Assembly (NCBI GenBank): GCA_964588705.1
Contig: CAZPQV010000004.1
Location: 10,865-74,864 of the forward strand
DNA length: 64,000 bases
Direction: 5' to 3'
DNA from: CAZPQV01 sp964588705
GTDB taxonomy: Bacteria; Bacteroidota; Bacteroidia; Flavobacteriales; Weeksellaceae
Shown here in pieces: positions 7,795-16,980 of this stretch (its first letter is position 1; each line of letters opens with the position of its first letter). The position numbers and the translations under genes were made by a program. The notes under the pieces were generated by a model that saw nothing but the letters and a program-made list of their open reading frames with translations, had not been told where the DNA came from and did no database searches.

Positions 7795-8568
7795 TTATCC
7801 TCTTCGCCTCAGCTCATCCAAACGCTCCCAAATAACATCTTTCTTTTTCTGTGGGAGTTCTTCGAAATCGTCGGCGTGCTTTTCGCGGTATTCCATCCAA
7901 AGCTTGTCGTCTTTTTCGCTGTAATAGTTTGGATATTCCCAGATGAATTTTTTCTTTCTTTCGCCAATACCTTTAAACATAAAAGCTAAAATAACTCCAA
8001 CCAATGCGCCCGAAAGATGCGACTGCCAGGAGATTTTGCTCGGTTCATCCAAACGGTAAAAAAGTTCCTCCGGAAACACGCCCCAAACTAAACTCCCGTA
8101 ATAAAAGCCTACCACAAGAGTAACCGCCAGCAGCTTCATGTCCCAACGAAGAACACCGCTCACAAATAGAAAGAAAGCGAGATAATAAACAATACCGCTT
8201 GCCCCGATGATACATGTATTGTAAAAATCGCCGGTATAAATGTTAATTGGTGGCAGTAGCCAGACCAATAGACCCGTGGAAATCCAACCTAGAAAGAAGA
8301 TTTTATTGGCAATATTGGGATAAAACTGATACAGCAGAAACATTAACGCAACCACCGGAACCGAATTTCCGAAGATATGTTCGAGATTTCCGTGCAGAAA
8401 CGGACTGAATAAAATTCCTTTTAAACCGGCAGGAACAAGGGGAATTATCGCACCAAAGCAGTCATTGAAAAACCCAAAATACTGAAGAATAAATCCCATC
8501 CACATCGCAGAGAGCATTAAAAGAGGGTAAATTATTGCCCTTGTGTTGAGGTTGAAATTTTTCAGCAT
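7795..8568 (-). CDS. Rhomboid-family intramembrane serine protease
   Basis: 257 residues with six or more membrane helices. The rhomboid features are present: HGNLEHIFGN (residues 59-68) with the oxyanion Asn/His group, GASG with the nucleophile Ser124, and the helix-6 His184 in SHLSGALVG. The C-terminal about 50 residues are charged and cytoplasmic (FIWEYPNYYSEKDDKLWMEY). It cleaves membrane proteins within the bilayer; the substrate is unknown. A second, clearly different rhomboid is at 51775-52524. Confidence 0.9.
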   Translation of the reverse strand: MLKNFNLNTRAIIYPLLMLSAMWMGFILQYFGFFNDCFGAIIPLVPAGLKGILFSPFLHGNLEHIFGNSVPVVALMFLLYQFYPNIANKIFFLGWISTGLLVWLLPPINIYTGDFYNTCIIGASGIVYYLAFFLFVSGVLRWDMKLLAVTLVVGFYYGSLVWGVFPEELFYRLDEPSKISWQSHLSGALVGVILAFMFKGIGERKKKFIWEYPNYYSEKDDKLWMEYREKHADDFEELPQKKKDVIWERLDELRRRG

Positions 8569-8729
8569 GGAAGAAATGTTTCAAAAAAATTGCCACGTTT
8601 AGAAATGGGAAAATTTGTCACGGAATTTATTAAATAATTTTATTATTCAGACAAAAATTTATATATTTTGCTCTTTATTTCGGCTAAATAAATAACAATG
8701 CCTAATTTTACAGTGAAAAAAATTACGGT

Positions 8730-9842
8730 TTGAACAAGACAGCAATTCTATTTTTAATTTTTATCAGCACATTTTCATACGCCCAGAAAAGGGAATTTAT
8801 GAAGCAGATTGATTCCATTTCGCAAAACAGATGGGAGCAAATTCAGCCAAATTTAGACAGCCTGGCAAATCCTAAAATTGAAATCATTACCTCGGAAAAG
8901 AAGGATACCATCGTTATCCGCGATGAGGTTATTGTTCCGGTGGTTTCTGATGAAATTCCTTTAACACCGTACAATCTCATCAATTATGAGCAGGAACAAA
9001 GATGGTTTTTCTATGGGCAGAATAATTTGGTTTTCAATCAGTCTTCATTCTCCAACTGGAATGCCGGAGGAAATAATAACATTGGCGTTATTGGAAAAAT
9101 TAATTACAATTTAAGTTATAAAAAAGACCGGCATTATCTTGAAAACCTTCTTCAGTTAGGTTATGGATTTGTTGCGGCTGAAGGACAAAGTACCAGAAAA
9201 ACGGAAGATTATATCAATCTTGCAACCAACTACGGATATGAGATCGGTGGTAATTATTACTTATCCGCAGGTTATCAGTTTCTATCGCAATTCACTCCAG
9301 GATTTAATTATACGCTTACTCCGGATCCGGTTTATGAGGACAGGGTTTCAAAATTTATGGCGCCGGGTTATCTGAATGCCGGTGTCGGGATTTCTTATAA
9401 TCCGAAGGAAAATTTCCAGGTGATTTTCAGGCCGGCAAACGGTAAGTTTACGTTCGTTACAGATCCGCATCTTCAAAAAGCAGGAAAATACGGTCTTGAA
9501 CACGATGGACAAGCTGTAAGAACCGAACTTGGTGCGATGCTGAACTTCCTTTACCGTATGAAAATTTACGAAGATATTAATCTAACCAATCAGTTGAATT
9601 TCTTCTCGAACTATGTGCACAATCCGGAACGTGTGGATATAAACTATGCAGCAGTTCTGAACATGAAATTTAATAAATTTATTTCCGGAGTGGTAAGCCT
9701 GGATCTTCTGTATGATCATGATCAGGTGCAGAATTTGCAGCTTAAACAAACACTTGGAATTGGTTTCACGTACAATCTTGGATTGGAAACGAAACCGAAA
9801 AACACCAACAAAAATGCGATTAAACCGTTTGTAACCAAATAG
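8730..9842 (+). CDS. DUF3078 secreted/outer-membrane protein
   Basis: 370 residues with an N-terminal signal peptide (MNKTAILFLIFISTFSYAQ). The body is rich in alternating aromatic/polar stretches and ends in an aromatic-flanked strand (TLGIGFTYNLG), the look of an outer-membrane β-barrel; DUF3078 is a Bacteroidota family of unknown function. The start is TTG 8730: the nearby ATG at 8698 is in another frame and stops at once. Followed by a strong terminator. Confidence 0.85.
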   Translation: MNKTAILFLIFISTFSYAQKREFMKQIDSISQNRWEQIQPNLDSLANPKIEIITSEKKDTIVIRDEVIVPVVSDEIPLTPYNLINYEQEQRWFFYGQNNLVFNQSSFSNWNAGGNNNIGVIGKINYNLSYKKDRHYLENLLQLGYGFVAAEGQSTRKTEDYINLATNYGYEIGGNYYLSAGYQFLSQFTPGFNYTLTPDPVYEDRVSKFMAPGYLNAGVGISYNPKENFQVIFRPANGKFTFVTDPHLQKAGKYGLEHDGQAVRTELGAMLNFLYRMKIYEDINLTNQLNFFSNYVHNPERVDINYAAVLNMKFNKFISGVVSLDLLYDHDQVQNLQLKQTLGIGFTYNLGLETKPKNTNKNAIKPFVTK

Positions 9843-9929
9843 TTACGGAGTTAAAAATTTTATTATTCGTTTTTTTTCAGTTTTTTTGTACACTTTGAAA
9901 TCGGAATAAATAAACAGTTATATTAACAC

Positions 9930-9964
9930 AAAAAGCTGTTCAAACTTTTGAACGGCTTTTTTTA
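9930..9964 (+). terminator. Terminator after the DUF3078 gene
   Basis: Hairpin AAAAAGCTGTTCAAA/TTTGAACGGCTTTTT with one G·T-type mismatch pair and a long T run. It also lies at the 3' side of the convergent DUF5362-like gene and may act on both strands. Confidence 0.8.
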
Positions 9965-9982
9965 TTGAATAACAATTTTGTC

Positions 9983-10432
9983 TTACTTCATAAACCCAAA
10001 TATGCCCATAATAAACGCTCCAACAAAAATTAGTGCATAGATTGCCAACATTACAATTATCAGAATTCCCATAAATTTATAATGCGAATTAAGGAATTCG
10101 AAAGCATTTGTAAGCAGCGTATTATTGTTAGTGTCCAACGCATTTCTCATATTATTTGCGAATTTGTACAGATACTTTATTGGAAAATAATAAAGAATCG
10201 CCATCACCAAATAGAGTACAATGATTACCGCAATGCTTACGCCGGGCATTTCTTCTTCCATAAAAGATCCCGCAAATCCCATAAAAATGGCAGCCAAAAC
10301 CATAAAGCCAATTCCGATATAGCCCATAATTGCTATGAAAGTTGCCCATTTCGATGCCTCTTTCAGAAAGTCTTTGGCTTGTGAAGAGATGTGTAATTGG
10401 TCATTACTTTGATAAGGAGAGCTCTGTTCCAT
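9983..10432 (-). CDS. DUF5362-like membrane protein
   Basis: 149 residues starting MEQSSPYQSNDQL. Three to four hydrophobic helices: about residues 32-55, 65-85 and 120-148, separated by a hydrophilic stretch NNMRNALDTNNNTLL typical of this family. A longer frame exists upstream (to 10474), but that would overlap the comM 3' end and lacks support; the ATG at 10432 is preceded by an A/T-rich leader. Function unknown. It lies downstream of comM on the same strand. Confidence 0.65.
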   Translation of the reverse strand: MEQSSPYQSNDQLHISSQAKDFLKEASKWATFIAIMGYIGIGFMVLAAIFMGFAGSFMEEEMPGVSIAVIIVLYLVMAILYYFPIKYLYKFANNMRNALDTNNNTLLTNAFEFLNSHYKFMGILIIVMLAIYALIFVGAFIMGIFGFMK

Positions 10433-10461
10433 AAAGTGTTTATTTTTTTTAATTAACAAAT

Positions 10462-11997
10462 CTAAGCATTCCAAAACTCTCTGTCAAGACTTCGGTATTG
10501 GATGGCTTCGGCAATATGATTTGATTGTAAATTTTCGGAATCGTCCAAGTCAGCAATGGTCCGTGCAACTTTTAGAATTCTGTCGTAGGCTCTTGCCGAA
10601 AGATTTAGTTTCTCCATCGCGTTTTTTATCAGGTTTTGTGAAGTTTCGTCCAAAGCACAGAATTTTTCAATTTCCTTAGGTCCCATTTGCGCGTTGTAAT
10701 GGATATCAAGATTTTCGTACCGGCTGTTCTGTATGTCTCTTGCTTTCAAAACTCTGTCGCGAATCTGTATACTGCTTTCGCCTTTTCGTTTATCCGAAAG
10801 TTGTTCGAATTCCACTTTCTGAACTTCAATGTGAATATCAATTCTGTCTAAAAGCGGTCCTGAAAGTTTATTCATATACCGCTGCATTTCGGTGATTGAA
10901 GATGTATTGTTCGGGTCGTCCGGAAAATATCCACTGGGACTCGGATTCATACTTGCGACCAGCATAAAACTCGCAGGATAATCAATGGTGAACTTGGCTC
11001 GTGATATGGTTACCACACGGTCTTCCAAGGGCTGGCGCATCACTTCAAGAACAGTTCTTTTAAACTCAGGCATTTCATCCAGAAATAAAACACCGTTGTG
11101 GGCCAGCGAAATTTCTCCGGGTTGCGGATAACTTCCGCCACCGACGAGGGCAACATCAGAAATCGTATGATGCGGGCTTCTAAACGGACGGACCGTCATC
11201 AAGGAAGTTTCAGCGCCAATCTTTCCGGCAACCGAATGAATTTTTGTAGTTTCTAAAGCTTCATGTAAGGTAAGTGGCGGCAAAATACTTGGAATTCTTT
11301 TGGCAAGCATAGTTTTCCCACTTCCGGGCGGACCGATGAGAATAATGTTGTGACCTCCGGCTGCCGCAACTTCCATAGCACGCTTTGCCGTTTCCTGGCC
11401 TTTTACTTCCGAAAAATCAAAAGGGAATAAATCTATTTTATTCTGAAATTCCTTTCGGGTATCCATCTCGGTTCGCTCCAACGGTTTTCCGTCATGAAAA
11501 AAATCAATCACTTCTTTGATATTTTCAACGCCATAAACCTCAAGATTGTTTACGATAGCTGCTTCGCGTGTATTTTGTTTTGGAAGAATGATGCCTTTAA
11601 AACCTTCTTCACGGGCTTTAATGGCAATGGGAAGAACGCCTTTTATGGGCTGCAAACCACCGTCCAGTGATAGTTCACCCATGATAATATAATCACTGAT
11701 ATTTTCAGCATTAATCTGGTTGGACGCTGCAAGAATTCCTAAAGCAATACTTAAATCATAAGACGAGCCTTCTTTCCGGAGGTCTGCCGGAGCCATGTTG
11801 ATGGTAACTTTCTTCCCCGGGATATTAAAACCAACGTTTTTTAGCGCAGCAGAAATTCTATAACTGCTTTCTTTAATAGCATTATCGGGCAATCCCACAA
11901 GATGATAACCAACGCCGCCACCTGCAACATTTACCTCAATGGTAATGATTTGTGCAGAAACTCCATGAATGGAACTTCCATAAATTTTGACCAGCAT
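10462..11997 (-). CDS. comM: YifB/ComM-family Mg-chelatase-like AAA+ helicase
   Basis: 511 residues. An N-terminal Lon-like S5 domain (about 1-190) is followed by an AAA+ domain with Walker A GPPGSGKT (about residues 222-229), Walker B LFLDEMPEF, the sensor/arginine region and a C-terminal Mg-chelatase lid domain (LSARAYDRILKVARTIADL). ComM forms hexameric rings that drive branch migration during natural transformation in other bacteria. It follows manC by 74 bases with a possible weak terminator between them. Confidence 0.92.
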   Translation of the reverse strand: MLVKIYGSSIHGVSAQIITIEVNVAGGGVGYHLVGLPDNAIKESSYRISAALKNVGFNIPGKKVTINMAPADLRKEGSSYDLSIALGILAASNQINAENISDYIIMGELSLDGGLQPIKGVLPIAIKAREEGFKGIILPKQNTREAAIVNNLEVYGVENIKEVIDFFHDGKPLERTEMDTRKEFQNKIDLFPFDFSEVKGQETAKRAMEVAAAGGHNIILIGPPGSGKTMLAKRIPSILPPLTLHEALETTKIHSVAGKIGAETSLMTVRPFRSPHHTISDVALVGGGSYPQPGEISLAHNGVLFLDEMPEFKRTVLEVMRQPLEDRVVTISRAKFTIDYPASFMLVASMNPSPSGYFPDDPNNTSSITEMQRYMNKLSGPLLDRIDIHIEVQKVEFEQLSDKRKGESSIQIRDRVLKARDIQNSRYENLDIHYNAQMGPKEIEKFCALDETSQNLIKNAMEKLNLSARAYDRILKVARTIADLDDSENLQSNHIAEAIQYRSLDREFWNA

Positions 11998-12023
11998 ATC
12001 ACACGAATTTCATTTAAATATAA

Positions 12024-12050
12024 AAAAAATTCCGCAATTGCTGCGAAATG
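12024..12050 (-). terminator. Possible weak terminator between manC and comM
   Basis: On the minus strand an imperfect hairpin (TTCGCAGCAATTGCGGAA) precedes eight T residues. The stem has a bulge, so read-through into comM is likely. Confidence 0.45.
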
Positions 12051-12071
12051 AACTTTTTGATAATTAAATAA

Positions 12072-13154
12072 TTACATGAATTTTTCGCCCTTCTTGAAAT
12101 TTTTCAAGTCAAGAACATAGTCTTTTATCAGTTGGTCGTTGTCGCGCGGACAAATCAAAAGCGATTTTTCTGTATCTACGATAATGTAGTTTTTCAGTCC
12201 GTCGATAATGGCAGCTTTATTCTTGCTCTTCAACCTTACAATGTTTCCTTTGGAGTTATAAGTGAGAATGTTTTTTGAATTGATGGCGTTATTATTATCA
12301 TCTTTTGCAGCATTTTGGTAAACGGAAGTCCAGGTTCCAAGGTCGCTCCATCCCAAATCCGCAGGAATCACATAAACGTTCTGCGCTTTTTCTAAAATAC
12401 CGTTGTCGATAGAGATTTTCGCTACTTTAGGATAAATCAAATCAATACATTCAACCTCTTTATCTGAATTGTATTCGCAGTAATTAAATTGCTGCATCAT
12501 TTCAGGAAGATATTTTTCAAAAGCATCCTGAATCGATTTTACGCTCCAAACAAAGATTCCGGCGTTCCAGAGGAAATCTCCACTTTCTAAGAAAGCTTTA
12601 GCAATCTCAAGATTTGGTTTTTCGGTAAAGGTTTTTACTTTGAAAAACTCATCTTTCTCGTTGTGCAGATATTGGATGTAACCATATCCGGTGTCGGGAC
12701 GCGTTGGTTTAATGCCAAGAGTTACAAGATAATCCTGCTCTGAAACAAGCTTGAACGCCAGGTTTATTTTTTCAACAAATCTTTTTTCTTTTAGAATAAG
12801 ATGGTCTGCAGGCAGCACCACCATTTTTGCATTCGGATTGGTTTCGGCAATTTTGTTGGCCATATAAATGTTACAGGCTGCCGTGTTTTTCATCATTGGT
12901 TCACCAACAATATTCTCGGTCGGAATCTCCGGCAATTGGTGAGCACAGAGTTCTACATATTCTTTATTGGTGATAACGAAAATATTTTCATCGGGAATTA
13001 CTTCGCTTATTCGGTCGTAAGTCTGTTGAATCATCGTTCTTCCTGTGCCTAAAATATCCTGAAACTGTTTTGGAAATTTCTTGGTGCTCATTGGCCAGAA
13101 ACGGCTTCCAATACCACCGGCCATTATGACGCAATAGGTGTCTTTAATATTCAT
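12072..13154 (-). CDS. manC: Mannose-1-phosphate guanylyltransferase
   Basis: 360 residues, the short nucleotidyltransferase form without the C-terminal isomerase domain. Signature VIMAGGIGSRFWPMS at residues about 9-23, VLPADHLI, FTEKPN, and DFLWNAGIFVW. It makes GDP-mannose from mannose-1-phosphate and GTP for glycans and polyprenol-phosphate mannose; the synthase that would use GDP-mannose is at 33208-33924. Its ATG directly abuts the SprT-like stop codon (no spacer), so the two are co-translated. Confidence 0.9.
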   Translation of the reverse strand: MNIKDTYCVIMAGGIGSRFWPMSTKKFPKQFQDILGTGRTMIQQTYDRISEVIPDENIFVITNKEYVELCAHQLPEIPTENIVGEPMMKNTAACNIYMANKIAETNPNAKMVVLPADHLILKEKRFVEKINLAFKLVSEQDYLVTLGIKPTRPDTGYGYIQYLHNEKDEFFKVKTFTEKPNLEIAKAFLESGDFLWNAGIFVWSVKSIQDAFEKYLPEMMQQFNYCEYNSDKEVECIDLIYPKVAKISIDNGILEKAQNVYVIPADLGWSDLGTWTSVYQNAAKDDNNNAINSKNILTYNSKGNIVRLKSKNKAAIIDGLKNYIIVDTEKSLLICPRDNDQLIKDYVLDLKNFKKGEKFM

Positions 13155-13748
13155 TTAAGAATTTATTTTTTCAACTTTGGCAAGACTTTTAAAAATGTAT
13201 TTTTTGCCATTGTCTAAATTTTCGCAAAGATAATTCTTTTTTAGCTTCTCTATCATTCTATATCTTTGTTTGTTGTATATGAATATGTTATGAGGCGTAA
13301 GGTCTTCGACAAAACATAAATGTTCGGGTAAATCCGACATGTGAAAATATCTTACCAAGTCCGGGCTTGCCATAAAGTTGGCTTTCGGCGAATGAGAAAA
13401 CTTTATAATAATCGGTTTTAAATCATCACTATAAATCGAAAGACTTTCGAGAAGCATTTCGCGATAGGTCTGTTTCCATTCGTTGCCGTGCGGTGCAATT
13501 CTTCTTCCGTATTTTTCGAATGCTAAAAGATGTGCCAGTTCGTGGGTGAGGACAAAGAAGAAAAGTTGCGGATCAAGCGTGGAATTTACCGTAATCAGAT
13601 GACTTTTATCCGGGAGTTTTCGATAATCACCGAGTTTGCTGTTTCTGCCTTTTGTGATTTTAATATGGATATAATAGTCGCCAAACCAATTCTTTAGAAA
13701 TGGCAAAGTGTTTTCCGGTAAATATTTCTGTAACAACTGAATCGACAT
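13155..13748 (-). CDS. SprT-like zinc-metalloprotease domain protein
   Basis: 197 residues. Zinc motif HELAH at 69-73 followed by APHGNEW (86-91) in the way of SprT/Spartan proteases. The C-terminal part ends in an aromatic/basic segment (YKNY...KKYIFKSLAKV) that corresponds to the family's C-terminal zinc-ribbon position but lacks a full Cys4 set. Possibly a cytoplasmic protease for DNA-protein crosslinks (family inference). First gene of the sprT-manC-comM series. Confidence 0.82.
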   Translation of the reverse strand: MSIQLLQKYLPENTLPFLKNWFGDYYIHIKITKGRNSKLGDYRKLPDKSHLITVNSTLDPQLFFFVLTHELAHLLAFEKYGRRIAPHGNEWKQTYREMLLESLSIYSDDLKPIIIKFSHSPKANFMASPDLVRYFHMSDLPEHLCFVEDLTPHNIFIYNKQRYRMIEKLKKNYLCENLDNGKKYIFKSLAKVEKINS

Positions 13749-13787
13749 AATTGCTGCTTTCCTTTCAGAGAAAAGAAATCGGTTTCA

Positions 13788-13795
13788 CAAAAATA
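13788..13795 (-). promoter_or_regulatory. −7 element TATTTTTG upstream of the SprT-like gene
   Basis: Exact minus-strand TAnnTTTG match 39 bases before the ATG at 13748. It may drive sprT-like, manC and, through a weak terminator, comM. Confidence 0.5.
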
Positions 13796-13806
13796 TCAAT
13801 TTGAAA

Positions 13807-15120
13807 TTAAAGTGAAAGCGGAATTCCTGCATAGAAATTCAACAGTTTCAGGCTGAAAAGATAGTTGTATTTTGCCTGCGCTACGGAACCTTTTGCGTTG
13901 GCGTAATTGTTACGGGCAATATTCAGATCGTAGATGGTTGTTCTTCCGGCAGCGTAACTTTTTTCAGCAAAATCTAATGCCAGTTCCGAACTTTTCTCGG
14001 CTTCTACTGCGGCAAGATAGTTTTCGTAGTTGCTTTCGGCATCGAACTGTGCTTTCTGTACGTTCTGTTTCACATCTTGCTTCTGCTGCAATAATGAAGT
14101 TTTTGCTATGTCTTCATTTATTTTTGCCTGTTCTACCTGAAGTCTTGTGATCCCTTTATTGAAAATCGGAATGTTGGCAGAAACTCCAAGTTGCTGCCCG
14201 AAATTATCCTTATACTGTTTGAAAATATTCGGGTCTTGTCCTTTATTTAAACTGTCGAAATAGAAGGTTCCAATTCCTGCACTACCGCTTATGGTTGGGA
14301 AGAACTGAGTTTTTGCAATTTCTGTTTGGGTTTCCGCTGCCTTAATGCGGTTTTCCGCCGCTTTAATTTGTGGCTGTGCTTCGTATGCTTTATTCACGAC
14401 GTCTTCGGCAGTATAAAGAGGAGCTTCAGGCGAACCTTGCAGTGGGATGTCTTCAATATCAAAATCTCTGTAATCCGGAAGTTGAAGAAGTTGCGCCAAA
14501 TTGAATAGCCCTCTGTTGACATTAATTTCTGCAGCTTTCAGATTTTGCTTTTCTCGCGCTAATGCAGCTTCTGCTTCTGCTAATACCGTTCTTGGAGTAG
14601 TACCGACTTCTGTAGTGATTTTAGTTCGGTTGTAACTTCTTTGCGCGTTTTCTAATGCATTTTTATTGATGTTTACAATTTCTTTATTTAGTAAAACACC
14701 AAGATATTCCTGCGCAATCTGAAGCGAAATGTTATTTTTAATGTTTTCTAAATCGTATTTCGCAGCCTCAATTTCAAATTCGGTTTTGCGGTAATTTTTC
14801 TCGAGTCTACCGTTGTTATAAATTAAAACATTTGCTCCGACATTGGCATTGTTGCTGTATGAATCATTTCTTTGGATAAAACTTCCAAACTGCTGCTGCC
14901 CAAAATTGGCGCTGTGGCTCCAACTTCCCGAAACCGAAGGCAACTTGTCGCGTTTTGCAATTTCAAGATTTTTCTCCTGAATGTTTTTGTTGTAAGAATT
15001 AGAAATTACCTGAAGATTGTTTTGCACCGCATAATTTACGGCTTCCTGAAGAGACCATTTTTTCTGGGCAAAAGACAGTGAAAATATCAGTGAAAATATT
15101 GCGACAAAAACTCGTTTCAT
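13807..15120 (-). CDS. TolC-family outer-membrane efflux protein (orphan)
   Basis: 437 residues with a signal peptide (MKRVFVAIFSLIFSLSFAQ) and the two repeated OEP domains: WSLQEAVNYAVQNNLQV in the first half and an equivalent long coiled-coil in the second (about 240-420), with Ala/Gln/Lys-rich helices. This is the trimeric outer-membrane channel of RND, ABC or MFS export systems. No periplasmic adaptor or pump is adjacent, so its partner is encoded elsewhere. An alternative ATG lies three codons upstream (15129). Confidence 0.9.
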   Translation of the reverse strand: MKRVFVAIFSLIFSLSFAQKKWSLQEAVNYAVQNNLQVISNSYNKNIQEKNLEIAKRDKLPSVSGSWSHSANFGQQQFGSFIQRNDSYSNNANVGANVLIYNNGRLEKNYRKTEFEIEAAKYDLENIKNNISLQIAQEYLGVLLNKEIVNINKNALENAQRSYNRTKITTEVGTTPRTVLAEAEAALAREKQNLKAAEINVNRGLFNLAQLLQLPDYRDFDIEDIPLQGSPEAPLYTAEDVVNKAYEAQPQIKAAENRIKAAETQTEIAKTQFFPTISGSAGIGTFYFDSLNKGQDPNIFKQYKDNFGQQLGVSANIPIFNKGITRLQVEQAKINEDIAKTSLLQQKQDVKQNVQKAQFDAESNYENYLAAVEAEKSSELALDFAEKSYAAGRTTIYDLNIARNNYANAKGSVAQAKYNYLFSLKLLNFYAGIPLSL

Positions 15121-15205
15121 TTTTAGCATTTAATAAATTAGACGAAGAAATCTTTTTTTTGTTACAAAACTTTAATCCGGCAACCCGGTTACCGCAAAAA
15201 ATCTT

Positions 15206-15213
15206 TATTTTTG
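15206..15213 (+). promoter_or_regulatory. −7 element TATTTTTG of the GH3 gene
   Basis: Exact TAnnTTTG, with six bases to the ATG at 15220, predicting a leaderless or nearly leaderless mRNA. It sits in the 99-base divergent spacer with the TolC gene. Confidence 0.6.
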
Positions 15214-15219
15214 TTACAT

Positions 15220-16734
15220 ATGGCAACCAAAGCATTATTCAACTCCGTCGTTAATTGGTTTATCAAGCAAAGAATAGATCAGATTCAGAACTTTATGAAT
15301 CACCCGATTGATACTCAAAAAGGTGTTCTTTTTTCGCAGCTTTATAACGCGATGGATACCAAATATGGAAAACAGTTTGGCTTTAAAGATATTTCTTCGC
15401 TTCGTGATTTTCAGAATCAGGTTCCGATTGTAACGTACGAAGAATTCGAACCGTTTATTGAAAGAGCCAGAAAAGGTGAGAAAGATGTTATTTGGCCGGG
15501 ATCGATTAAACATTTCGCTAAATCTTCAGGAACTACCAATGCCAAGAGTAAATTTATTCCGATTACAGACGACAGTTTGGAAGACTGCCATTATAAAGCA
15601 GGTAAAGATTTAATATCTATTTACGCTAATAATCATCCTGAAAATCAGCTTTTTACCAATAAAAATTTACGTTTGGGCGGAAGTGCTCAGATGTATGAAG
15701 ATTTCAATACAAAATACGGTGACCTTTCTGCAATTCTGATTGAAAACCTGCCGTTTTGGGTGGAAATCACTACAGTTCCGAGTAAAAAAGTCTCGTTAAT
15801 GAGCGAATGGGAATCTAAGTTGAAAGCCATTATTTCTGAAGTAAAAACTCAGGATGTCGGCAGTATCACTGGTGTTCCGAGTTGGATGATGGTACTTCTG
15901 CAACGAATTTTAAAGGAAACCGGTCATTCTTCCATTACTGAACTTTGGCCAAATCTTGAAGTGTTTTTTCATGGAGGAATTTCGTTCAAGCCTTATCGTG
16001 AGCAATACCGTCAAATCATTGGTAAAGACATTAATTACTACGAAATTTACAATGCTTCGGAAGGATTTTTCGGAATTCAGGATCAAAAAGGAAGTCACGA
16101 AATGCTGCTGATGTTGGATTACGGAATTTTCTATGAGTTTATTCCAATGGATCAGTTTGGCTCAGACAATCCGAAAGTATTGACTTTGGAAGATGTTGAA
16201 ATCGGGAAGAATTATGCTTTACTGATTACGACAAATGGAGGATTATGGCGTTATTTAATAGGAGATACCGTTCAGTTTACTTCTCTGAAACCTTTCAGAA
16301 TAAAAATTTCAGGCCGAACGAAACATTACATCAACGCTTTTGGTGAAGAACTGATGATTGAAAATGTGGAAACCGCAATTTCAAAAGCCTGTTTCGAAAC
16401 CGATTCTTCAATTACTGATTTTACCGGAGCGCCAGTTTACATGAAAGACGGAGAATCCGGATCGCATGAGTGGATTTTTGAATTCACTAAAAAGCCCGAT
16501 GATATGGAAAAGTTCAGCAGAATTTTTGATGATACGCTGAAACTGATTAATTCCGATTATGAAGCAAAACGCTATAACGATATGACGCTGAAGATGCCAG
16601 TGATTCATATTGCCCGGGAAAATCTGTTCTACGACTGGATGTCGCAAAGAGGAAAACTTGGCGGACAAAATAAAGTGCCGCGTTTGAGCAATGAACGGGA
16701 ATATATTGAACCTTTGCTTAAAATGAACTCTTGA
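15220..16734 (+). CDS. GH3-family acyl-adenylating enzyme
   Basis: 504 residues, full length for the GH3 fold (ANL superfamily relatives that adenylate a carboxylate and pass it to an amino acid or amine in plants). Recognisable are the phosphate-binding motif AKSSGTTNAKSKFIPIT (about residues 104-120), EIYNASEGFFGIQD (mid-protein adenylate region) and GGLWRYLIGDTVQFTS. Bacteroidota carry such proteins widely but the substrates are not known. An in-frame TTG three codons upstream lies inside the promoter box and is not the start. Confidence 0.88.
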   Translation: MATKALFNSVVNWFIKQRIDQIQNFMNHPIDTQKGVLFSQLYNAMDTKYGKQFGFKDISSLRDFQNQVPIVTYEEFEPFIERARKGEKDVIWPGSIKHFAKSSGTTNAKSKFIPITDDSLEDCHYKAGKDLISIYANNHPENQLFTNKNLRLGGSAQMYEDFNTKYGDLSAILIENLPFWVEITTVPSKKVSLMSEWESKLKAIISEVKTQDVGSITGVPSWMMVLLQRILKETGHSSITELWPNLEVFFHGGISFKPYREQYRQIIGKDINYYEIYNASEGFFGIQDQKGSHEMLLMLDYGIFYEFIPMDQFGSDNPKVLTLEDVEIGKNYALLITTNGGLWRYLIGDTVQFTSLKPFRIKISGRTKHYINAFGEELMIENVETAISKACFETDSSITDFTGAPVYMKDGESGSHEWIFEFTKKPDDMEKFSRIFDDTLKLINSDYEAKRYNDMTLKMPVIHIARENLFYDWMSQRGKLGGQNKVPRLSNEREYIEPLLKMNS

Positions 16735-16740
16735 TTTTTT

Positions 16741-16835
16741 TATTGTCAGTTCGAGTAAAAATTTGCAGAATTTTGCAGCGAGAATCATTCTGACAACTTT
16801 TCGATACGCTTCGCTAATCGAAGTGACGATAGGTG
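16741..16835. repeat. Palindromic REP/MITE-like intergenic element
   Basis: Imperfect terminal inverted repeat: GTCAGTTCGAGTA at 16745-16757 and TAATCGAAGTGAC at 16815-16827 (11 of 13 positions complementary). The phrase CGATACGCTTCGCT before the right arm is typical of a dispersed intergenic repeat of Chryseobacterium-like genomes (from memory). Non-coding. Confidence 0.55.
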
Positions 16836-16926
16836 AATTTCTTATTATTACATCGAAGATTTTTGGGCAAAACAACAGAAAAACCCTTTGTGCTACTCCG
16901 GGAAAAAATCCAAGAAATCTATGATA

Positions 16927-16957
16927 CAAAAAAGCCGTCAACATTCTGACGGCTTTT
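16927..16957 (-). terminator. Terminator of the superoxide dismutase gene
   Basis: Minus-strand hairpin GCCGTCA/TGACGGC followed by six T residues, 24 bases after the sod stop codon. Confidence 0.85.
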
Positions 16958-16980
16958 CCCATAATTTATTTTAATAATGT

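Noticed and set aside
16408..16962. 184-residue minus-strand frame over the GH3 3' end and the spacer
   Set aside because: Shadow frame that also runs through the palindromic repeat and the sod terminator.
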